A DNA stretch of 5,459 nucleotides. Origin: AB-629-J13 sp964518835 (GTDB lineage: Bacteria > Fidelibacterota > Marinisomatia > Marinisomatales > AB-629-J13). The stretch lies in assembly GCA_964518835.1 (NCBI GenBank), contig CAZFKU010000071.1, positions 1-5,459 of the forward strand, in the 5' to 3' direction. Within the stretch, counting starts at the first letter, position 1. Each line of letters opens with the position of its first letter. Shown here in pieces: positions 1 to 3,855 of the stretch. The position numbers and the translations under genes were made by a program. Under the pieces are notes generated by a model, which searched no databases, was not told where the DNA came from, and saw nothing but the letters and a program-made list of their open reading frames with translations.

Positions 1-16
1 AATTTACAGTATTTGG

Positions 17-1240
17 TTACCCCTTCACACATACCACCTGCTTCAACGTATGGATAATTTCAACTAAATCCTTTTGATTTTCCATGACCTCGTCAATATT
101 TTTATAAGCGCCGGGGATTTCGTCAATCACATTCTTATCTTTCCTGCATTCCACTCCAGATGTTTGCTTCTCCATATCGACGACAGTAAACATTTTTTTT
201 GCTGCAGTCCTGCTCATGGTTCTGCCGGCGCCATGGGAACAGGAATGGAACGAATTCTTATTTCCCTTTCCTTTAACGATATAACTCTTGGTTCCCATAC
301 TTCCCGGAATGATTCCTAAATCTCCCAATCCCGCTTTGATAGCGCCTTTCCGGGTGAGCCACACTTTCTCACCGAAATGTCTTTCAACCTTAACATAGTT
401 GTGATGGCAGTTGATTGCTTTTTCAATTGCATAAACGTGGTCATTAAAGGATTCCGAAACTGTATTTATTATTGCCCTCATCATGAATTGCCTGTTGGCT
501 TTGGCAAAATCCTGTGCCCATTTTACTGCCTTCACATAATCATAGAAATACTCTGATCCTTCCGAAATATATGCTAAATCTTTGTCTGGTAAATGAACGT
601 TCCATCGTTGGGCTTCCTTTTTTGCCAAGCCGATAAAATAAGTACCGATACGGTTTCCAATTCCCCGGGAACCGGAATGGAGCATAACCCATACATCATT
701 TTTTTCATCCAGGCAGATTTCAATAAAATGATTTCCTGTTCCCAATGTCCCCAGGTGATTGTACGTATTGACACGTCCGCCAAACAATTTCGGATGACGA
801 ACTTTCACAGTTGGAAGTTTTTTACTTATATCATTCTTTTTCCAAAATGCCAGAATTTCACCAGACGGGTTCCGCCAGGCTCCTCTGTCGTTTCTGCCAC
901 CGTTGTCAGTTCTTCCGTGGGGAACGGCTTTCTCGATTCGGGAGCGGATATCCGATAAATTATCCGGCAGATCGTTAGCGGTCAGATTCAACCTGCAGGC
1001 CATCATACCACAGCCGATGTCCACTCCCACCGCTGCCGGTATTATTGCCTTTACACAAGGGATAACAGACCCGATTGTTGCTCCCAATCCCCAATGTACA
1101 TCCGGCATTGCCGCTACATGGTGATGAATGAAAGGCAGTCGGGAAACATTCTCCAATTGCTTCCTGGCTTTCTTTTCGATCTGTTCCGTAAAAATATGAA
1201 CGGGAACCTTGCCCTTATTTATGATTTTTTTAACAGGCAT
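17..1240 (-). CDS. rtcB: RtcB family tRNA-splicing / RNA-repair ligase
   Basis: This is a full-length RtcB, the Mn/GTP-dependent cytoplasmic ligase that joins 2',3'-cyclic-phosphate (or 3'-phosphate) RNA ends to 5'-OH ends. The 407 residues match the E. coli enzyme (408) nearly end to end from memory, including the C-terminal QVVCVKG. Visible motifs in order: MPDVHWG (45-51), VGVDIGCGM (71-79) with metal ligands D74 and C77, GTGNHFIE (167-174) with H171, LHSGSRG (187-193) with H188, NCHHNYV (277-283) with a further ligand histidine, and SHGAGR (335-340) with H336 at the position of the guanylylated histidine. Nothing catalytic is missing. The start at 1240 gives the normal family length, although the bases upstream (AGATCTTATTTCA) contain no clear Shine-Dalgarno. 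Only 16 bases lie downstream, so an archease or RtcA partner cannot be assessed. It is divergent from the gene at 1463. In bacteria RtcB typically repairs cleaved tRNA or rRNA under stress. Confidence 0.97.
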   Translation of the reverse strand: MPVKKIINKGKVPVHIFTEQIEKKARKQLENVSRLPFIHHHVAAMPDVHWGLGATIGSVIPCVKAIIPAAVGVDIGCGMMACRLNLTANDLPDNLSDIRSRIEKAVPHGRTDNGGRNDRGAWRNPSGEILAFWKKNDISKKLPTVKVRHPKLFGGRVNTYNHLGTLGTGNHFIEICLDEKNDVWVMLHSGSRGIGNRIGTYFIGLAKKEAQRWNVHLPDKDLAYISEGSEYFYDYVKAVKWAQDFAKANRQFMMRAIINTVSESFNDHVYAIEKAINCHHNYVKVERHFGEKVWLTRKGAIKAGLGDLGIIPGSMGTKSYIVKGKGNKNSFHSCSHGAGRTMSRTAAKKMFTVVDMEKQTSGVECRKDKNVIDEIPGAYKNIDEVMENQKDLVEIIHTLKQVVCVKG

Positions 1241-1288
1241 TGAAATAAGATCTATATTAATTTCTTAGATGTTACACTAAATAATACA

Positions 1289-1296
1289 CAAATATA
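1289..1296 (-). promoter_or_regulatory. Possible Bacteroidota-type -7 element for rtcB
   Basis: Read on the minus strand this is TATATTTG, an exact match to the TAnnTTTG -7 consensus of Bacteroidota primary-sigma promoters. It lies 48 bases before the rtcB start. I see no matching TTTG -33 element at the expected distance, and the region is so AT-rich that a chance match is likely. It matters only if the organism really uses that promoter type. Confidence 0.2.
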
Positions 1297-1389
1297 TTTT
1301 AATAACTTGATTGAAATTGTTTATTCTCATTACGATTTTATTAATTGTACTGATAAGAATAATTTCCCTTAATTCGTTAGATTTAAAGA

Positions 1390-1419
1390 TTGGTTTTATC
1401 ATTCCCAATGTAATATATT
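1390..1419 (+). promoter_or_regulatory. Possible promoter of the orphan gene
   Basis: TTGGTT (1390-1395) is followed after 18 bases by TATATT (1414-1419), a weak sigma70-like pair with 3/6 and 5/6 matches. The same eight bases ATTGGTTT (1389-1396) recur at 2097-2104 upstream of the cold-shock gene, which is the main reason to list it. The rest of the 222-base divergent gap holds nothing else I can support. Confidence 0.22.
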
Positions 1420-1451
1420 TTTTTCACACTTATTTTACTATACAGAATAAT

Positions 1452-1457
1452 AAAGGA
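1452..1457 (+). promoter_or_regulatory. Ribosome binding site of the orphan gene
   Basis: AAAGGA lies 5 bases before the ATG at 1463. It supports both the reality of this otherwise unrecognised gene and the choice of start. Confidence 0.6.
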
Positions 1458-1462
1458 TAGAA

Positions 1463-2014
1463 ATGGCTGCACAATTCAACAATAAAGAATTTGAAAAACA
1501 CATATCGAAATTAATAATCACTAAAGATATTTACAGGATGCTGGAACAATTAAGGTCCATCATGCGGAAAATCGTGTTCATTTTAGGGCAAGAAAACTGG
1601 GATAAGGACAGTTTTTCAAAATACCAAAGAAAACATTCGATGAATTTTTTAATTGATTATTCGTTCATATATTGTGTGAATGAGTTAATCACGGTTTTAA
1701 ATGACAGCGGAACCCTTGCTCCTATGGCAGGTGTAAAAAAATGGAAGGGAAAATATGAAAGTAAATTTTTAGAATTCTTTGAAAATACCAAGGAGATAAA
1801 ATCGAATAAGGGCAATATTAAATCAACGGATAAAAATAAATTTAAAAAGTCATTGCAAAAGTTACAATCATATAAGAATCCCGATGAAATTGAGAAAGAA
1901 TTATTAACGATCGGGGAAAAATACCGAATTGAGAGGAGAGATTTGGTTTCCATCAGAGGATTTACCTTTGAATTGGAAGACAGAATATTAGGAGCAATCT
2001 GGGATGAAGAATAA
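1463..2014 (+). CDS. Hypothetical lysine-rich soluble protein, 183 aa
   Basis: I do not recognise this protein. It is probably a real gene: an open frame of 183 codons in very AT-rich DNA, with a good AAAGGA ribosome site 5 bases before the ATG. It has no signal peptide, no transmembrane segment and a single cysteine (C71), so a cytoplasmic location is likely. The N-terminal half (about 1-85) alternates hydrophobic and charged residues and looks helical, with an aromatic patch NFLIDYSFIYCVNELITVL (61-79). The middle (about 92-138) is lysine-rich and low in complexity (KKWKGK, KSNKG, KNKFKKS) and could bind nucleic acid or be a flexible linker. The C-terminus (141-183) is again mixed-charge and helical and ends in the acidic IWDEE. 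No catalytic motif is evident. It is divergent from rtcB and 132 bases upstream of the cold-shock gene on the same strand, with no clear terminator between, so limited co-transcription is possible. Assigning any function would be a guess. Confidence 0.75.
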   Translation: MAAQFNNKEFEKHISKLIITKDIYRMLEQLRSIMRKIVFILGQENWDKDSFSKYQRKHSMNFLIDYSFIYCVNELITVLNDSGTLAPMAGVKKWKGKYESKFLEFFENTKEIKSNKGNIKSTDKNKFKKSLQKLQSYKNPDEIEKELLTIGEKYRIERRDLVSIRGFTFELEDRILGAIWDEE

Positions 2015-2062
2015 ACCTATCCTTATTTATTTTTCATTTCCATTGAGATTTCATATTACAGC

Positions 2063-2093
2063 TATAAAAACAAAATAAATTATCTTTTTTATA
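2063..2093 (+). repeat. A/T-only inverted repeat upstream of the cold-shock gene
   Basis: TATAAAAA (2063-2070) and TTTTTATA (2086-2093) form an 8-bp perfect stem with a 15-base loop. All pairs are A-T, so the structure would be weak and could melt readily. It might act as a poor terminator for the orphan gene (the right arm ends in a T-run) or as part of a temperature-sensitive leader if the transcript starts upstream. In DNA this AT-rich it may be chance. Confidence 0.25.
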
Positions 2094-2097
2094 CATA

Positions 2098-2126
2098 TTG
2101 GTTTAGGTATAAATTGTGGCAATAAT
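2098..2126 (+). promoter_or_regulatory. Possible promoter of the cold-shock gene
   Basis: TTGGTT (2098-2103) is followed after 17 bases by AATAAT (2121-2126), 5/6 to the -10 consensus. This would start the transcript close to the ribosome site, giving a very short leader rather than the long leader of enteric cspA. An alternative -10, TATAAA (2108-2113), has only a T-run in the -35 position. Neither can be preferred from sequence alone. Confidence 0.25.
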
Positions 2127-2133
2127 TATTTAC

Positions 2134-2140
2134 AAAGGAA
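2134..2140 (+). promoter_or_regulatory. Ribosome binding site of the cold-shock gene
   Basis: AAAGGAA ends 6 bases before the ATG at 2147, a strong site. It fixes the start so that the protein begins a few residues before the conserved GTVKWF. Confidence 0.7.
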
Positions 2141-2146
2141 AACGAA

Positions 2147-2359
2147 ATGAGTGATAGAAGTACAGGAACGGTTAAATGGTTCAATAATTCCAAAGGATAT
2201 GGTTTTATAACCCCTGAGGGAGGAGGGAAAGATTTATTCGTACACATGAATGATATTCAAATGGATGGATATAAAACTCTTAAGGAAAATCAAAATGTTG
2301 AATTTGATGTTACTGAAGGAGAAAAAGGTCCAGCGGCGACTAAAGTAAAACCTCTCTAA
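2147..2359 (+). CDS. csp: Cold-shock domain protein (CspA family)
   Basis: This 70-residue protein is a single cold-shock domain, a small OB-fold beta-barrel that binds single-stranded RNA or DNA and acts as an RNA chaperone. The family usually has 65-75 residues, so it is complete. Visible landmarks are GTVKWFN (7-13), RNP1 KGYGFI (16-21), RNP2 LFVHM (30-34) and a C-terminal VEFDVTEGEKGPAATKV (51-67). The surface aromatics W11, F20 and F31 and H33 of RNP2 are present. M34 replaces the aromatic often found after FVH, and N35 replaces the usual Ser or Thr, which are mild variations. A strong AAAGGAA site precedes the gene, and a hairpin plus a terminator follow within about 90 bases, so it is probably monocistronic or the last gene of a short unit with the orphan gene. 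Whether it is cold-induced or constitutive cannot be read from sequence; members of the family do both. Confidence 0.96.
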   Translation: MSDRSTGTVKWFNNSKGYGFITPEGGGKDLFVHMNDIQMDGYKTLKENQNVEFDVTEGEKGPAATKVKPL

Positions 2360-2370
2360 ATTGTTGTGAT

Positions 2371-2401
2371 GTATCTATCCGAGTCACATCGGATAGAGTA
2401 C
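2371..2401 (+). other. Stem-loop in the 3' region of the cold-shock transcript
   Basis: TCTATCCGA (2374-2382) pairs perfectly with TCGGATAGA (2389-2397) around the 6-base loop GTCACA. GTA (2371-2373) can also pair with TAC (2399-2401) if G2398 bulges. The stem lies 14 bases after the csp stop codon and about 20 bases before the terminator stem. It has no T-run, so it is not itself a classical terminator. The loop bases TCACA (2384-2388) are complementary to TGTGA (2365-2369) just upstream, so a competing fold is possible. It may protect the mRNA 3' end, be a protein-binding palindrome in DNA, or have no role. Confidence 0.6.
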
Positions 2402-2421
2402 AGTACATTTAAACAACCCTG

Positions 2422-2449
2422 AAACCCCGAATATTTTATTCGGGGTTTT
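2422..2449. terminator. Bidirectional intrinsic terminator
   Basis: AAACCCCGAAT (2422-2432) pairs perfectly with ATTCGGGGTTT (2438-2448) around the 5-base loop ATTTT, giving an 11-bp stem with a CCCCG/CGGGG core. A T-run closes the right side on the plus strand, and the A-run of the left arm gives a T-run on the minus strand. It sits between convergent genes, 62 bases after the csp stop and 3 bases beyond the lipoprotein stop. It therefore probably ends both the cold-shock transcript and the receptor-lipoprotein operon. Confidence 0.88.
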
Positions 2450-2451
2450 AA

Positions 2452-3855
2452 TTAATGTCCGGATTGGATAATTTCAAAATATTTGGTTCTGGAGGTCATA
2501 GCGCCAAATGCACCCATTACAGGATTGCCATTTTGGTCCCTCAAATTGGTTCGTTCCGGGTCTGAAAGGTCTAATAGGCTGAAAAAATAATAATGATCGT
2601 ATCCTGGAGAGAAGGTAAAAATATCGTATTTGAATTTATAAGCATCATCGTAGTTTTCCGCAATGACAGGTTCAAACATTAGACAAATCTTGTTGTTAAT
2701 AAAATTTCCTCCGCTGTCGGTTCCTCCTTCCGGATGACCATGAAAATAAATATATCGGTCCTGCGGTTCATCGTAGATATATTGAACCGTTTGATATTTA
2801 ATGGATTCAAATAAAGAAGCATAATTTATTTTTGCAGAGGGATCGTATTCTTCAAAATACAGAGTATCACTATTGTGATAGGATTCCAAACAGCTATAAA
2901 CATGGGGAGCCTCCGCACATAATTTGACTTCTTCTTCTTCAGATTCGGAATAAAATATCACCGGACGGTGGATAGTATCCCTGGCGGTTATTTCTCCATA
3001 GTATCCATATCCGGATTCCTCAGAACATTCACAGGAAAATTGATATTCAGTATCAAAGTGATTGAAATCAATATCACAATTATTTGAGTCAGGAATCCAT
3101 CCACCGTAGGAAACGATATTTACATCTTCTATTAAAACCCCGTGTTCTTCCGCACCCTCAAAAATTATTCCTGCATCTTCATTAAAAATAAAATCACACG
3201 TTCCGGTTTCATGGAAAATTTTTACAGTACACAGACTATCCAAATGAATATTAGGTAAAATTTCATCGTATTCATCTACATTCGGTTCATTACAATCAGG
3301 CGTTCCATCTCCTTCACCGGTATCAGGAGGAATATCACCAAGAAAACCACTATCATTATAGTCACCATCGTTATTTGCATCTTTCGCTTGTTTTCCATCC
3401 TCACCCACGTCGTCTGTTACACATTGTCCACCACATTCATTTAAGCAGTCGGATTTGGTTAAATAAGTTACCAAATCATCAGAATCAGAATTACACTCAT
3501 CACAATCCTCTTCATCCGCTACGCATGAAAATAAATGCAAAATGCAATCGGATTCATCCCCACATGCTTCAAGGCATTCTCCTTTTGATTCATAGGATAA
3601 GGAGTCTGCATTGCAAAAATAGTAATTCCAGTCCAAATCATCATCTTCACAATTAAACAGATCTGCTTCATCCAGCGGTACGGAACGGTCAATCCTGATG
3701 ATTGCGGTATTTTGAGAAGGTAGCATGAGTGCCTCGATTCTGAGTTCAGATTGATAAAATGAAAAATCATCAGAAAAATCACGGATGTCTAATTCTTTTT
3801 GGCAATTCAGCAGAAAGAACCCAGCTCCAAGAAGATAAAAGATTTTATAATTCAT
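2452..3855 (-). CDS. Cys-rich acidic outer-membrane lipoprotein, DUF4249-like
   Basis: This 467-residue protein is the probable surface or periplasmic partner of the TonB-dependent receptor encoded just upstream. Residues 1-18 look like a lipoprotein signal (hydrophobic FYLLGAGFFLLN, then C18 followed by QKELDI); Asn at -1 of the lipobox is unusual, since Gly, Ala or Ser is normal. The segment LRIEALMLPSQNTAIIRIDRS (from residue 38) and the C-terminal MGAFGAMTSRTKYFEI (447-462) resemble the ends of DUF4249 lipoproteins, which in Bacteroidota typically follow such receptors. This family call comes from memory and is moderate. Between them are insertions: a tandem cysteine-rich repeat (66-104 and 108-145, 11 Cys), an Asp/Asn/Gly-rich linker (about 146-199) with a Ca-loop-like DANNDGDYND (159-168), and scattered further Cys; there are 21 Cys in all. 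The protein is very acidic. Its ATG abuts the receptor stop codon, implying translational coupling. The substrate is unknown. Confidence 0.8.
   Translation of the reverse strand: MNYKIFYLLGAGFFLLNCQKELDIRDFSDDFSFYQSELRIEALMLPSQNTAIIRIDRSVPLDEADLFNCEDDDLDWNYYFCNADSLSYESKGECLEACGDESDCILHLFSCVADEEDCDECNSDSDDLVTYLTKSDCLNECGGQCVTDDVGEDGKQAKDANNDGDYNDSGFLGDIPPDTGEGDGTPDCNEPNVDEYDEILPNIHLDSLCTVKIFHETGTCDFIFNEDAGIIFEGAEEHGVLIEDVNIVSYGGWIPDSNNCDIDFNHFDTEYQFSCECSEESGYGYYGEITARDTIHRPVIFYSESEEEEVKLCAEAPHVYSCLESYHNSDTLYFEEYDPSAKINYASLFESIKYQTVQYIYDEPQDRYIYFHGHPEGGTDSGGNFINNKICLMFEPVIAENYDDAYKFKYDIFTFSPGYDHYYFFSLLDLSDPERTNLRDQNGNPVMGAFGAMTSRTKYFEIIQSGH

Noticed and set aside
593..958. A 121-codon open frame on the plus strand inside rtcB
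   Set aside because: It lies opposite the well-conserved rtcB gene, has no ribosome site and encodes nothing recognisable. It is a by-product of the rtcB codon pattern.
1657..1953. A 98-codon minus-strand open frame opposite the orphan gene
   Set aside because: The plus-strand frame is longer and has a good AAAGGA site at the right spacing; the minus frame is Phe/Leu/Ser-rich as expected for the reverse of Lys/Glu-rich coding DNA.
2015..2146. A riboswitch or long enteric-type cold-shock leader before csp
   Set aside because: The 132 bases are almost all A/T with one weak A-T stem. There is no cold-box-like or known riboswitch core that I can recognise.
17..2359. A defence or RNA-repair operon formed by rtcB, the orphan gene and csp
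   Set aside because: rtcB is transcribed away from the other two, and csp and rtcB are common housekeeping or stress genes. Adjacency alone does not support a system.
2365..2397. A classical H-type pseudoknot after csp
   Set aside because: The A-B-A'-B' pairing exists on paper, but no bases are left to cross the groove between the loop helix and the right stem arm, so the full form is sterically doubtful. I kept only the competing-fold idea.
3375..3656. A 93-codon plus-strand open frame rich in His, Leu and Pro inside the lipoprotein gene
   Set aside because: It is the mirror image of the Asp/Glu/Cys-rich repeat region: Asp codons GAT/GAC read as ATC/GTC or as CAT-type codons on the other strand. 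The odd composition comes from that.
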